From: Ascaphus truei
Lineage: Eukaryota > Chordata > Amphibia > Anura > Ascaphidae
Assembly: GCA_036426205.1 (NCBI GenBank)
Contig: CM071570.1
Coordinates: 72,060,728-72,124,727 of the forward strand
Length of the DNA: 64,000 nt
Direction: 5' to 3'
In this document: positions 1 to 11,297 of the stretch, in pieces
Numbering within the stretch: the first letter of the stretch is position 1
How the letters are laid out: the number at the start of each line of letters is the position of its first letter
Program-made: the position numbers and the translations under genes
The notes under the pieces: generated by a model
Told to the model about the DNA's origin: nothing
Database searches by the model: none
Seen by the model: only the letters and a program-made list of their open reading frames with translations

Positions 1-69
1 CTAGGACACCTATCACACATAGTTACAATTGAGAATGGAGAGGAAACAGATATTATTAAACTGTAGGGG

Positions 70-1577
70 TGTGAGGATTCGCCATTCTGGCAGCTGGAGA
101 CCTTCTCCTCACCTGAGAAACCCTGCCACGACAGACGCCTAGGATGCGCAATCTGATGGTCCTGTTACGCGCGTGGACTGCGCGCAGTCTGTCCTCCCGC
201 GGGCTCTGTCTCCAAGCCCCGCCTCCACACAGGCATGTGGCACGCTCGTTCACCCAGCCTCCCCTCTAACCTCCTTCCCAGTCTCTGCCCGGTACAGGAG
301 TGACGCGTGCACCAGACTCCGTCCCCTGACCCCAGTGACGCGTACGGATCAGCGCGCGCTCTGTACCGCCTCCAAGACTCGGGCACGCTCTACAGAGGGG
401 CATGCGTGGTGCGCAAGTGACGCGCGACCAGGTCGCCAGTCTTCCACGTCGGCGACGCGCGTGACACGTAGCTCCGCCTCCTCTTCTAATTTAGCTGTGT
501 CATAGGGCACACCTGTGTGACCCAGCAGCCTATCGGATTCCCCTCTTCTGCTCCGCACTGGCTCTTCATTGGTTGATGGCTCCTTAAATATCTGCCTTGC
601 TCGTTCACTCATTGCTTAGCATAACCTTGTGTGACGCTGTGCCTTGCTACATCCCTGCCTTATACCTTGTTGTATCCTGCCTTGTTCCTCCTGCTGCCTG
701 ACCCCTGCTTTGTATCTGTACCTCAGAAAAAGGGGGGAAGGGAAACACAAAATGAATGTGCACCCTAAAAGAATTCACTTATATGCACACCAAACTAGTG
801 TAAAAATTAACTTTTAATAAATTCCTTAAAACATATATTACCAAAGTAATGTGTAATGTGAATTAAAAATGTATTAAATCAGAAATATCTGGCATCCGTG
901 TCTTTGATTATTGGAGTCGTGCTATCCCTGTCTCTGGTATCCCACTAATATTAAGTGGACATCTGGGATAGCACGACTCCAATAATCAAAGACACGGATG
1001 CCAGATATTTCTGATTTAATACATTTGTAATTCACATTACACATTACTTTGGTAATATATGTTTTAAGGAATTTATTAAAAGTTAATTTTTACACTCGTT
1101 TGGTGTGCATATAAGTGAATTCTTTTAGGGTGCACATTCATTTTGTGTTTCCCTTCCCCCCTTTTTCTGATTCACTTTTTAGTTCACAGTTTGCACCCAT
1201 CTCTTTGATTACCTCACTTATATATTTGACTACATTATTTAATTGGTATGGTCCTGTGATCACTCCCTATCCCTCTGTTGTATCTGTACCTCTCTTGACC
1301 CAGCTTACGTACGACCATTCTGAACTCTCTACTCCTGACCTCGGCTATCCTCGCAACGATTACTCTCCACTTTCCAATCCTGACTTTGGCAAAGTACCAT
1401 AACGATCCGCTACTCTCCAATCCAGACCCGGCAAGTTTAAATGCCTACTCTACCTTCTATACTCCTAACCCTGCAAGATCAATCTACACTCAAGGCGCGC
1501 CCTCGCGGTTGTGGGTTGGCGTTTACACAATTCCCTACCTCAGCCTAGCGGTCGCGTGGTGAGCTACACGTTACACG
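70..1577 (+). mobile_element. probable solo LTR of a Gypsy-type element, split by a palindrome
   Basis: The left edge (TGTGAGGATTCGCC, after a purine-rich run) resembles the start of the chromovirus LTR at 10975 (TGTAAGGATTCTGC), and the right edge ends in ACGTTACA. The body is GC-rich on the left and pyrimidine-rich on the right, like the LTR at 14446. No coding sequence of an element lies beside it. Positions 725-1278 are a later insertion. No target-site duplication was found, so both edges are approximate. Confidence 0.4.
725..1278. mobile_element. palindromic insertion with 14-bp target-site duplication
   Basis: Two arms of about 204 bp (725-928 and 965-1168) are near-perfect inverted repeats around a 36-bp loop. 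A single-copy tail (1169-1278) follows the right arm only. The insert is flanked by the 14-mer TGTATCTGTACCTC at 711-724 and 1279-1292. Palindrome plus one-sided tail plus a 12-15-bp duplication fits a Penelope-like retroelement with an inverted partial copy; no protein is encoded, so the class is an inference. Confidence 0.6.
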
Positions 1578-1739
1578 TTAGAGTATGCTCAGCCTATATC
1601 CTATATGAAGATACTGTATAGATTAATTTTCTAGCTATTTATTTTATCTGAATTGAAAATGTGCATTTCAAATAGAAATGTAAATGAAATGTACCATGTC
1701 CCTTTCCTCGTCCCTGTTTATTATTTTTTGTATACCTCC

Positions 1740-2102
1740 TGTAACAGGGGACTTATCTCTGTTCACAAATGTGCCTCTAATCCAGCAGTGTGGTGGTTAA
1801 CTTCTGGTAGCACATTAACTAACACCACCTGCCTGATTAGAGGTGGTAGAAAAAGCCTAAAGAGACTTCTTATATCTGCTTATGTCCTGCTATGTGTTTG
1901 GGGCTGGGAGACCTGCTTAACTAGGAGTTGTGAATTGCATGGGATTTCACTAGAAATACTCCCAAGGGAATTAAGCTTTGTTTCCCCCCTCCCCTGTGTT
2001 TGGATGATTTCCTGATAAAAAGGAAAAGGCACAATAAAGCCTTATTATAATTTCACCTTATAAAAGCCTCCAATTGTGTACCTCTGTGAACTTCCATATA
2101 CA
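1740..2102 (+). repeat. 5' LTR of the coiled-coil LTR element
   Basis: It matches 5739-6340 but lacks about 240 bp in the middle: the join is after AAAAAGCCT near 1857, whereas the 3' copy carries extra sequence at about 5856-6092. It holds an AATAAA poly(A) signal near 2032. The end is set by alignment with the 3' LTR and by the CCTCC duplication. Confidence 0.85.
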
Positions 2103-2104
2103 TA

Positions 2105-2122
2105 TGGTGTCCGAAGTGGGAC
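2105..2122 (+). promoter_or_regulatory. tRNA primer-binding site
   Basis: TGGTGTCCGAAGTGGGAC begins 2 bp after the 5' LTR and starts with TGG, the complement of a tRNA CCA end. This is the usual minus-strand primer site of LTR retroelements. The tRNA was not identified. Confidence 0.75.
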
Positions 2123-3068
2123 AAGAGGTGTCTTTGAAGTTAAAAAGGACCGGAGATTTTGATGTGAATTTTTTTTTGTTATGCTTTTTGCCTACAAACA
2201 GTCTGAGAAAAAAACCTCATGCAGCAGAGATCAGAGTTAAAGGGATACACACCACTGAAACCACACTGCACTGAAACTTACAAAACCACAGATGGACTCT
2301 TTGCCCAAATCCCTAGAGGAGAGAGACTGCTGAAGTAGCTAAACCTTATTTTGCCTATCACAAAGTGTAATATGGTCATTGAAATAGGGGGTTTGCCTTT
2401 CAGCCATAGTCAGGGTTCAAGAAGTGAGTCAGCCCTTAAAAGGGATAGGTGTTTGTTGTTTTCAAAAGTTTCGCTGAAGCAGTGAATACAGATGGTGACC
2501 CACGAGTGGTACTGATTTTGAAAATAAAGGTTGCCACACCGCATAGGACTACCAGCTGTGAATGGAGTATATGCAGAAAAGTGTGAAAATTGATACAAGA
2601 CTGTGCTGAAGCAGGGGGATTTTTAGCAAACAAATGCTGAGTGTAAAATTGCCCTATAGGGGAAAAAGTGATTTCTGACACTGTGTAAAGGTTTTTCAAA
2701 AACCAATTGCTGAATGTTGAGTCACCCTGCCGGGAATGAAAGAAATAGTCCACTGCAAAGAATGTTTTTTTTTTCTGCAAGTAAAAAAGTCTGCCTATAT
2801 ATATCTTGGGAGCAAAAACAGACACCCAAAGTGTGAAATGTGAATGCCATAAAACCCAAAGATGAGACTGAAAATTACTGAACTCAGGCAGAAAACCAAA
2901 TTCTGTTGCTGAAGCGGGGAGATTGCACCTAGCAAGAAAATGGTGTAAAGCAAATAGACTTTTTTTTTTACCTAGCAACTGCACATCTTGTATACCTGAT
3001 GAGAGAAAATGCATGCACAGTACTGCTGATATTGTAAAACTTATTCAAGAAAGAAAAATTCTACAGCG

Positions 3069-3860
3069 ATGCCTGTGAGAACTACGACCTCTACAAGCAA
3101 AATATGCACACCTGTAGGACTACCACCATTGGGGGTTCTAGCAAATACAGTGGCAACAGCTGCAATAGCGCCTCCTGAGGTCAGGAAGAAAATTACACCT
3201 GATAGCCTAAAAATGGAGGACAAGATGCAGTGTTTCTGTAATGAACCCTACCCCACGGAAGAGTGGCCCTTCCAGTCCAATAAAGAGGAAGACCTCTCTT
3301 ACGGGGAACCCGAACCGAGTCACACCCACAAAACACCCCAAGAATGGTGGGGGTGCCTGAACTTGGCACGAACAGAAAAGACCGCTCCCTTTGATGATGA
3401 ATATGATCAGCAGGAGACAGAGCGGGAGCAGCAGATCACCCAATATTTCTGGCAGCTAAAGCAACTGCAAGAAAAGCCTGAAGCTGCTGAAGTATCAAAT
3501 AAAGAAGGAGACCCCAGTATTCCGGATGGGACGGAGTCATCCAAAACAAAGAAGCGGAAAAAGAAAAAGAAAAGCGGTTCTTCGCTTACCGTGGAAGGAA
3601 CAGACACGTCCGCAGATCCTGTGGAGAAAAAGGGGGACCGAGTTGCCCTGCAGCCTAGAGAAAATGGAGAATTCGTCCCGCGGGTAACCGAATATCCAGA
3701 GGGCCCAAGGCAGAAGTCGTGTACCCCAAAGAAGTGTCTGTCCGGTGCAAACAGTGAGGAACCCTCAACCAACCATCCCAGGGAAGTGGAGCCAGAACCA
3801 GTGAGTGACGATCCCTTGACCAGCCCTGAAGATGCCCTGAAAAATGCCAGGCATGACTGA
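3069..3860 (+). CDS. LTR-element ORF, N-terminal part (263 aa), unknown protein
   Basis: The protein is hydrophilic. It has a Thr/Pro-rich N-terminus, a short helical Gln/Glu stretch at about residues 113-140 and a strongly basic run KTKKRKKKKKS at about 158-168 that could be a nuclear or nucleic-acid-binding signal. No CCHC knuckle, protease or RT motif is seen. The frame ends at TGA 3858-3860, and the next long frame continues in the same phase directly after that codon, so this is probably the first third of a single protein of about 785 codons. The upstream leader has many stops, so the ATG at 3069 is the best start. I know no homologue. Confidence 0.6.
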   Translation: MPVRTTTSTSKICTPVGLPPLGVLANTVATAAIAPPEVRKKITPDSLKMEDKMQCFCNEPYPTEEWPFQSNKEEDLSYGEPEPSHTHKTPQEWWGCLNLARTEKTAPFDDEYDQQETEREQQITQYFWQLKQLQEKPEAAEVSNKEGDPSIPDGTESSKTKKRKKKKKSGSSLTVEGTDTSADPVEKKGDRVALQPRENGEFVPRVTEYPEGPRQKSCTPKKCLSGANSEEPSTNHPREVEPEPVSDDPLTSPEDALKNARHD

Positions 3861-5423
3861 GATCTGCTCTGTGAAGAATTGGAAAGGGAGAGAGAAAATA
3901 ATGCTGAGCTACAGAAGACTGTGCTCGCAATTTACTCTGCGGCTAAGACCGAATTGGAGGATCTCAAGACTGAGCTAGATACTGCAAAGGCTACTATTTC
4001 CGCCATGGATGAAAAGCAGAGCCAATCTGATAAAATGGTGGCTACGATAAAGCAGAAGTATGAGGAGGCACTGAAGCAGATGACAGTCTTCCAACAAGAG
4101 GTTCACACTCTTCGTATAGAGCTGAATGCCTCACAACAGGAGGTCAACAGTGTCCGGATAGAAGTGGACGTATCTCAGAAAGAGGTTCAGACACTCTGCA
4201 GAGCACTGGATGCCTCACATTATGAGACAAACAGCTGCCGCACAGACCTGGAAGATTCCAGAAAGGAACTACACAGTCTCACTGAGGAGCTGGACATTGC
4301 TAAAGAAACTATTGGTAATCTTGATACAGATCTCAAAGTCTCTCAGAAGGAGCTTCAGACCCTCAACTTAGAGAATAAAGTCTCACGCCAGGAGAGTGTC
4401 ATTCTCAAAGCAGATGTGCGTAAATGGAAGGAGGACTGCAAAGAAGCCCTGAAGAATACAGAGACTGAAAAAAGAGAAAATTCAAGATTAAAAAGAGAAA
4501 ACTTAAAACTGAAAGAAGAAAATTTTCAGTTGACAGAAGAAGTCAAGGAAAAGTTTGAAGCAGAGCACCGACTGCAGAACCAACTGCAAGGTCTGCGTAC
4601 ACACCTCCAGTATGCTGAGGAGAAGCAGCAAACGCTACAGGAAGAAAAACTGCAGGCTGCTAAAGAGGTACAAGCGCTGCAGGAACGTCTGAATACCCAG
4701 TACGTCCCCACAGAGCAGTATGAGGAGCTTAAGGCCACGCTGCATGTCTTCAGAGCATCATTGGAAGCGGAGCTTCGATACCAGGTGACTCTGTATGAGA
4801 GGGAGCGTGAGAAGGCTCAGAAACTGGAGCAAGAGTTGGAGAGACAGAGAGACTGTTCCATTCCCTTGAGTCAGTACACCAAGGAGAAAACAGACGCAGC
4901 GGCAACCTTGACGACAAAAATTACAGAGCTCCAGAATATGAAGGAGACTCTGATACAGACTCAGAGGAAGCAAAGTGCGCAGATAGATTCCCTGAGAAGA
5001 GACTTGCAAGACGCACTGAAACAGGTTGAGACTCTGCAGGCCAGTAACTTACAGATTCCTCCAATACGGAAAAAAGTATTGGCTCTGCCCAAGCACCAGT
5101 ATCCCACAGTAACTAATGCCCGTGAGGACAAGGGTACAGTGAGCGTTGCGGACTCCACGCAACTTCAAAACAAAATTACGAAGTTTGAGCCACCTAAGAA
5201 AGCACACGCCAAACCTACAGCGGCCCAACAGGCAACAAACAGAGGTAGGAGTGCAGAATCAAAGCCAGAAGAATCCTTAGCTGAGGAAGCTGAAAAAATA
5301 GGACGTTCTCTGGAAAATGAGGTGGAGGTGCAACTCAGTCCCAAAGATGCTGAACTGGCGACTCCATGGTGTGGAGAAACTGCAGAAAGACCGCTTCAAG
5401 AGCAGAATAGCTCTAAGGGCTAG
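3861..5423 (+). CDS. LTR-element ORF, coiled-coil part (first ATG at 3879)
   Basis: About 390 residues form an almost uninterrupted heptad-rich, Glu/Lys/Gln/Leu-rich coiled coil. Pieces recur as imperfect repeats, for example the successive units built on sequences like VSQKELQTL and ASQQEVNSV in the first 150 residues. A Lys/Pro/Ala-rich basic tail follows. It is in phase with 3069-3860, with one TGA between. The product resembles a structural filament protein, not a retroviral Gag, though a coiled-coil assembly protein could play that role. Past the stop, the +1 frame (to 5679) continues a basic open stretch rich in Arg and Lys, so a frameshift may have removed a C-terminal piece. Confidence 0.65.
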   Translation, partial: DLLCEELERERENNAELQKTVLAIYSAAKTELEDLKTELDTAKATISAMDEKQSQSDKMVATIKQKYEEALKQMTVFQQEVHTLRIELNASQQEVNSVRIEVDVSQKEVQTLCRALDASHYETNSCRTDLEDSRKELHSLTEELDIAKETIGNLDTDLKVSQKELQTLNLENKVSRQESVILKADVRKWKEDCKEALKNTETEKRENSRLKRENLKLKEENFQLTEEVKEKFEAEHRLQNQLQGLRTHLQYAEEKQQTLQEEKLQAAKEVQALQERLNTQYVPTEQYEELKATLHVFRASLEAELRYQVTLYEREREKAQKLEQELERQRDCSIPLSQYTKEKTDAAATLTTKITELQNMKETLIQTQRKQSAQIDSLRRDLQDALKQVETLQASNLQIPPIRKKVLALPKHQYPTVTNAREDKGTVSVADSTQLQNKITKFEPPKKAHAKPTAAQQATNRGRSAESKPEESLAEEAEKIGRSLENEVEVQLSPKDAELATPWCGETAERPLQEQNSSKG

Positions 5424-5724
5424 TCCTAACTGCTCTACAACTGTTGCCATACACTTTGTCTACAAAAAGAGGAGTGCCCGACGCAACAGAAATCTCATGA
5501 CCGCGCACGCGATAAAAAGACTTTACGTGGAAAAAGTCCTCCTCGAGCGACTGAGGAGTGCTGACCTCAAGCACCTTCGGGAGGAGACAAAAATAAACTG
5601 GAGAAAGGGCTCCAATCCCAGCGGGACAGAGGGTTCTCTTCCTCCATCCACTCTCATTCAAGTCACAGATCTCGAATGAGAGTGGAAGGATGGGCTTTGG
5701 CCGTGGTAAGCCCGAGCTTCCCAC

Positions 5725-5738
5725 AAACAGGGGAGGTA
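5725..5738 (+). other. polypurine tract before the 3' LTR
   Basis: AAACAGGGGAGGTA lies directly against the TG of the 3' LTR, where plus-strand DNA synthesis is primed in LTR elements. Confidence 0.65.
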
Positions 5739-6340
5739 TGTAACAGGGGACTTATCCCTGTTCACAAATGTGCCTCTAATCCAGCAGTGTGGTGGTTAAC
5801 TGCTGGTAGCAAATTAACTAACACCACCTGCCTGATTAGAGGTGGTAGAAAAAGCCTGCCTTTGAGACAGGAAGTGACTCCTTAGCTCACTTGTGGGCTG
5901 AACTTTGGAGAACACAGATCACTGGAGCAGACCTGTCTTGAGCTCTGTCAAGAAGAAACAGCAGAGCTGATTGCAAGACACCAAATAAGACTTCTAAACC
6001 TGGATGCTGATATTCTGTGCACGCACGGGTGCGGTTCCAGGAGAGCAGAGAAGCTTACTCTACAGCAGCTAACAGATAACACTTTCATTCTAAAGAGACT
6101 TCTTATATCTGCTTATGTCATGCTATGTGTTTGGGGCTGGGAGACCTGCTTAACTAGGAGTTGTGAATTGCCATGGATTTCACTAGAAATATCCCAAGGG
6201 AATTAAGCTTTGTTCCCCCCCCCCCCCCCCCCTGTGTTTGGATGATTTCCTGATGAAAAGGAAAAGGCACAATAAAGCCTTATTATAATTTCACCTTATA
6301 AAAGCCTCCAATTGTGTACCTCTGTGAACGTCCGTGTAAA
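5739..6340 (+). repeat. 3' LTR of the coiled-coil LTR element
   Basis: This is the longer (602 bp) LTR copy. It keeps the central segment missing from the 5' LTR, contains a poly-C run near 6216-6232 and AATAAA near 6271, and is followed by the CCTCC duplication. Confidence 0.85.
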
Positions 6341-6345
6341 CCTCC

Positions 6346-8226
6346 CCATTCACCTTCATAATTGATGAACATTTTCAAAATAAACAAAAGAAAAAACCTG
6401 TATGGGTCTTATTCCCAAAGTAGCTGTTGCTCATTCATAACTCTCGTCTCAAGCACAACTGCTCTAGTCCTACCTCCCTACAGATTCAACAGATGTTTAA
6501 TTTTTTTTGGCCATGTATTGTTAGGGTGAAAGAAATGGCTACCAGAAACATTGAACACTAGATAGCCAATTAACAATAGTAACGTCGTTAAGATGAGAGG
6601 GGAAACTGGCACAATATGCTTTCCAAACAAAAGACAGGGGTGCCCAAAGCTACATCCAATTGACAAAACATATAAAGTAATAAGTATAAAGTTTAAATAC
6701 TTCAATAATAATAATATTTACTTGGTTATTTAGTTAAACCCTTTGGCCAAAGCGTCATAAGCCTGCATACCACGCCAAGGTAAACCAAAATGAATGCAGG
6801 TCCTAACACTAAATGGCTACCAGAAACATTGAACACTATATAGCCAATTAACAATAGTAACGTCGTTAAGATGAGGGGAAACTGGGAGCATGCTTCTCCA
6901 TAAGTTCCTCAAATTGTCTTTGCCTTTTGCCTCTGCTTCCTGACAATTAGGCTGCAATGATTTCAGAATAATAGAATAAATGCTAAATGAATTGGTGGTT
7001 CAAAAGGTGTTAAGAACAAAAACGAAAAGCAAAAATAAATTGACCTTCCTTCAAAATGTTTGATTCTTTTTTTTTTAGTAGAGATGCGAAAAATATTTGC
7101 TCTCATGGTAAATGTTGGACATTCGTGCCAGTCAAAGAAGTTGCAAAAACTTTGATTAAAAACAGAGAGCAAGTAGCAATGTCTTCTCCTTCTTCAGTAA
7201 TTAAAATGTTCTGGTTCAAGGAATTTTCTTAAAATTCTCTTGTTTTCCAAGACGCAAATAGGGCAGAACAATGACAGTTGTCAGATTTTACATGAACAGA
7301 AAAAAGTGTGAATTGCAGAACATGAAAGAGTTCCCCAATTTTGAAGAAAACAAACAAACTTATAAAACCATATTTATTAAGCAATGCTAAGCCATAAGAC
7401 ACCTTTCAGTGGTTCTCCATCAAACACCTTTTGACACTGGAAGGTATATTTTGGAGCAGCACCTCATAGCAAATATGGACCAGTGTGTGCGGTGTGGATT
7501 TTGTTATGAATCTGTGAAAATGTTCTCAACTGGAACCCAACAACTAAAGAGTTATACATGTTGCTATAGCATATCATGTGTAATATACCATGAACATGAA
7601 AGTGACAAGCTGGTAGTAGAGCTCTTGCAGGTAGGGGTCTGGTCTATGCAGTGGGAAAACCTGGTACGCGGTGCAATTTCAGCTCAGTGTGACAATAGTC
7701 AAGTCCCTTAAGCCAACGCACAACCCCAGCAAGCTCTAACCCTTTTCTGTCTTTTGTTGCGAGTCCCTTTAGCTCTCTGCTCTCCAAGTATTAAAAATGA
7801 CTTTGATTGTAAGCTCTTTGGGGCAGGAACTCCTTTTCCTAATGTTACTTTTAAGTCTGAAGAGCTTATTCCCATTATGTGTTCTATTATTATTATGTCA
7901 CGTGTATTACTGCTGTGAGGCGCTGTACATGGATGGCCCTATATAAAGACATACATACATACATGGTGCAGGCACTCATGATGTGCCCATATTACTTAAT
8001 GTAAAGAACTATCAACAATTCCTACATTAAAAAAAAAAAAAAAAACACAGATAAAGTCAAGTCAACATGTTAAGCATGCCCGTGCTCATTTGCAATTGGA
8101 CTACCAAATATTTGCTAGAAATTGCTGACTTGTGACCAGACTATGAAAATTATGATATCAAAACAGACGTAAAAAAAACACAGTCTGTAGATATCCCTAT
8201 GGTGAAAAAAGTAAACTCATCATTAC
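6346..8226. other. non-coding KIZ intron or downstream sequence with a local duplication
   Basis: No exon was recognised. A segment of about 75 bp at 6534-6609 is repeated nearly exactly at 6812-6885. A LINE 3' tail lies at about 7795-7968. The rest is AT-rich and apparently unique. Confidence 0.5.
7795..7968 (+). mobile_element. CR1/L2-like LINE 3' end
   Basis: GATTGTAAGCTCTTTGGGGC and a following TCACGTGTATTACTGCTGTG block end in a short ACAT-type tail. The same 3' end occurs at 10869-10974, 38415-38575 and, reversed, at 63395-63560. Confidence 0.65.
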
Positions 8227-8869
8227 CTGACAGATTTCCACAGCCGCTACGTTTCTCTGAGGTTTGTTTATTTATGTAATCACAGGCATCAGGTGAAGAT
8301 CCAGAGGAGCTTGCGTGTGTAAATCTCTCTTCATTAGTAACCAGGCTTTCATACATCAATGCATCTTCCACCTTGTTGCCTGGGCTGTCATACTGTAAAT
8401 CCCTTGCTCTGTTGTCTGGACTTAATCTTTCCCGAGTCTGTGAGCGTAGTTGTGCAGATTGCTTGCTTTCAACTAAATGTTTCCTACCTCTTTGAGTCTT
8501 GTCGATTTCTACACGGTCTGTTCTTCCAGCCTCAGAAGATGCAATGGATGTGACCGGCATTTTTTGACTAATCTGGAAGGATGTCTCCCCATCTATTTTG
8601 TCAGGCTTATTTAAGCACTGAATATCGCTATTAGCTGGTACTACACAGCTGTCTGTCACATTGCCGTTTATTGCTGCCTGTCTGACTGAATGTGGGTCAG
8701 AAATTGAAAAGCTCTTTGTGGGCTGGGGAGATTTCCTCTGTGTAAGGCAATGTTCAATGCTTGAGTTGGCTGACATTTGGCGGCCCATGAAGATTGTTGC
8801 AGGATGATACATTCTTCTTGACATGTTTACGCCGGTGTTAATTTCTGCCTGTCGTGAAACTTGCAGCAT
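8227..8869 (-). CDS. KIZ: KIZ large internal exon (centrosomal protein kizuna)
   Basis: On the minus strand the exon follows a pyrimidine tract and TTTTACAG, and ends at CAG|GTAATG; it is 643 nt, phase 0 at its start. The translation contains MYHPATIFMGRQMSA, KSPQPTKSFSISDPHS, NVTDSCVV, IQCLNKPDKIDG and RERLSPDNRARDL, all in the same order as remembered human kizuna (GLYQPATIFMGRQMSA and so on). Kizuna is a centrosomal PLK1 substrate that stabilises pericentriolar material at spindle poles; human mutations cause rod-cone dystrophy. This part is polar and probably disordered. The reading frame past the donor is intron. Later exons must lie left of the window or were not recognised. Confidence 0.92.
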
Positions 8870-10075
8870 CTGTAAAATAGAGGTTGTGGGGCTTTATTGT
8901 AGACTGTAAAATTATATATCCCCCTCCCCTCCCACCACACTGCATGCATTTATAGAAGAGCAAATGTTAAGATGCTTTTAAGATGCTGAAGAAAGGTTCC
9001 CTTTTTAAAATACAAAATATACTAATGTTGGATTGTGTATCAAGTTCACATAAAGCATCCCTTGGAACAGATTATGTTGGTATTGCAGTTTTAAGCAACT
9101 GCGCAGTAAGACTCACCTAATACAAACAGCACTCTTTAACAATTAGCAATGTGACAACAGGGCAAGGTGGAAATCAGAAATGAAAGCGGGAATAGTGCAC
9201 CTCTGTCACAATATGTGCAACTTGATAGGCAGAAATCAAACTATGACATGCAATAACGAGTACATTCAAAATGAAATTGCGGTATTCAGTAGTGGTTTAT
9301 GTTAAAGGTAGTCAATGCTTTTTCAACAGGATGCCAACTGATCAACTTTACAGCGATTTTAACATGAGATCACTATTAATTCGATAAGGATTAGGATAAA
9401 AAACACAATCCCAATTCAATACGCGTAACAATCAGCAATGATTTATTAAATGCAGATCATTTTAAATCAGGTGACCATTCTTCATGAAATAGAGATTAGA
9501 GTATGACATGAGTCATCACTGATTAAATAGAGATCATAGGATGCATTACACGATCACACGGATTGAAAATAGATCAAGGTGTGTGTGACATGGCACAAGA
9601 TCATGAGGTGGCCGGGATAAAGTTTCAGACAATAATCAAAAGATTAATTACGTGTTCTATCACCGACTATAAAATGACTAATAAAATATATGGACACACA
9701 CACACACACACACACGTTGTAGATGTAAGTCATTCATTACATTCTTTGAGTACTGAGGAAAGGGTGATTAAATGCTCTTTTTGACAGGAAAAATTCTGTA
9801 TTTAAAAAGGAAGGTATTTTGATATGACAAGGTCTGAAGATTCGCTTCAGGCTTTCAACTCGTCCAGCCAGGGCATTATTGGGCAGTAATGTCCTGTTCT
9901 GAGTAAACAGTAAATTATTACTATTATAGGCCAAATATAGGCTTTTTTCATAAATAAGAGACTTTTGTACAGTTATATAGATTTTTTTTTAAATTAAAAT
10001 GGTAAATACATTAAAGCACCTCTATATACACTTACACTGCAGCTATCTATATCCACACACTGCCACCCCCTCTGT

Positions 10076-10118
<43 letters not shown>

Positions 10119-10480
10119 ACAGACAGAAACTGCAGCTACATACAAACTCTGCAGACAAACACTTACTTTGCAGCTACATATTCACTCTCTCCCTCCTCTC
10201 ACGGTATGGAGCTCTGTGCACGGAGGGAGGGGGAGGAGTCACTGCCTGGCTACTGCCTCCTGACCAATCCCTTTCTCTGTCTCAGAGCTGTTCTGACAAA
10301 GGAAAAGCTGATTGGCTAGAAATAAAAACTTGGCAAGCTGCCAAAAATTCCGGCCATTACTGAATGGATAATGCCCTGAATTTTAACCAATCAGAGAGCA
10401 GGGATTTCAATAATGTCCGGAATTTTACAGCTTTAGCCTATAATAAATAATATTCCCTCTCCTGGCTTCCTATAAAATCC
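8870..10480. other. KIZ intron sequence, no element recognised
   Basis: AT-rich apparently unique sequence with CA microsatellites at about 9692-9714 and 10078-10114. No exon was found. Confidence 0.5.
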
Positions 10481-10974
10481 TGTATCACACACACAATTCT
10501 CCTCCTCATTTTTAAAGCTTTACACACTTCTGTTCCTCCTTACATCTCAGCCCTAATTTCTCGCTATACAACATCCCGACTCTTGCATTCTGCTCAAGGA
10601 TGTCTTCTCTCTACCCCTTTTGTGCCTATAGCCCTCTCCCACCTTAAACCTTTCTCACTGACTGCCCCGCACCTCTGCAATGCCCTTCGACTCAATATCC
10701 GACTATCACCCTGTCTATTCACCTTTATGACACACCTCCTTAACGAAGCATACTGTATGAGTAGCTCCATGACATACTATAGACCTCATACATAAAGCTT
10801 GGCCCCTTGCAGATGCATATACCAGAACACCTTCCTACTGTCTCTGTACGTTCGCCTACTTACCAATTAGATTGTAAGCTCTTTGGGGCAGGGACTCCTT
10901 TTCCTAAATGTCACTTTATATCTGAAAGCTTCTTCTCATTATGTATTATTTATATGATTATCACGTGTATTACT
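10481..10974 (+). mobile_element. CR1/L2-like LINE 3' region, left of the chromovirus
   Basis: The translation near 10500-10790 resembles the C-terminus of CR1/L2-type reverse transcriptase ORFs (leucine-rich, ending in a sequence like LTAPHLCNAL), followed by the GATTGTAAGCTCTTTGGGGC tail. The tail resumes right of the chromovirus at 14864-14905 (GAAGCGCTATATACATGAATGG), so the chromovirus inserted into this LINE copy. Confidence 0.65.
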
Positions 10975-11297
10975 TGTAAGGATTCTGCTCAATCCGTGCT
11001 GGGTTTAACTGCCAGTTCGGGTTTTCTAGGTTTCCTGCCCTTTCTGCTCAATTTGGCCATTTTGGATACTGGCAGCCTGCAAAAAAGGCTGCACTTCCTG
11101 GTGGGAGTTGCCGAGCAAGGTTCTAACGTTTGTAGTTCCTGTTGTCTACGCTGTCACGCTTTACCCTTTTGTCTGTTTGGATTTCCCTGTTGCTGATCCC
11201 GGACCGTGACCTCGCTGCTATCTGCTTGCTCTAACTCAGCCCTGCGGAGCGGCTTCCTGATTGGAAATGAGCACCGTCACATTTTGCTTGGCCTAAC

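Larger units (their letters stand above)
1740..6340 (+). mobile_element. complete pol-less LTR retrotransposon with coiled-coil ORF
   Basis: Related LTRs bound the element (1740-2102 and 5739-6340), both beginning TGTAACAGGGGACTTA. A 5-bp duplication CCTCC lies at 1735-1739 and 6341-6345. A primer-binding site follows the 5' LTR and a purine tract precedes the 3' LTR. The 3.6-kb interior holds a leader of about 960 bp and one long reading frame, split by a single TGA. No protease, reverse transcriptase, RNase H or integrase motif is visible, so it must be mobilised in trans. The family is not one I recognise. Confidence 0.85.

Noticed and set aside
1653..2274. ORFs spanning the 5' LTR of the coiled-coil element
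   Set aside because: They cross the LTR boundary and primer site, and differ between the two LTR copies.
10150..10210. Possible short KIZ exon with donor GTAAGT on the minus strand
   Set aside because: The stretch is next to CA repeats, is too short, and its peptide does not continue the kizuna sequence.
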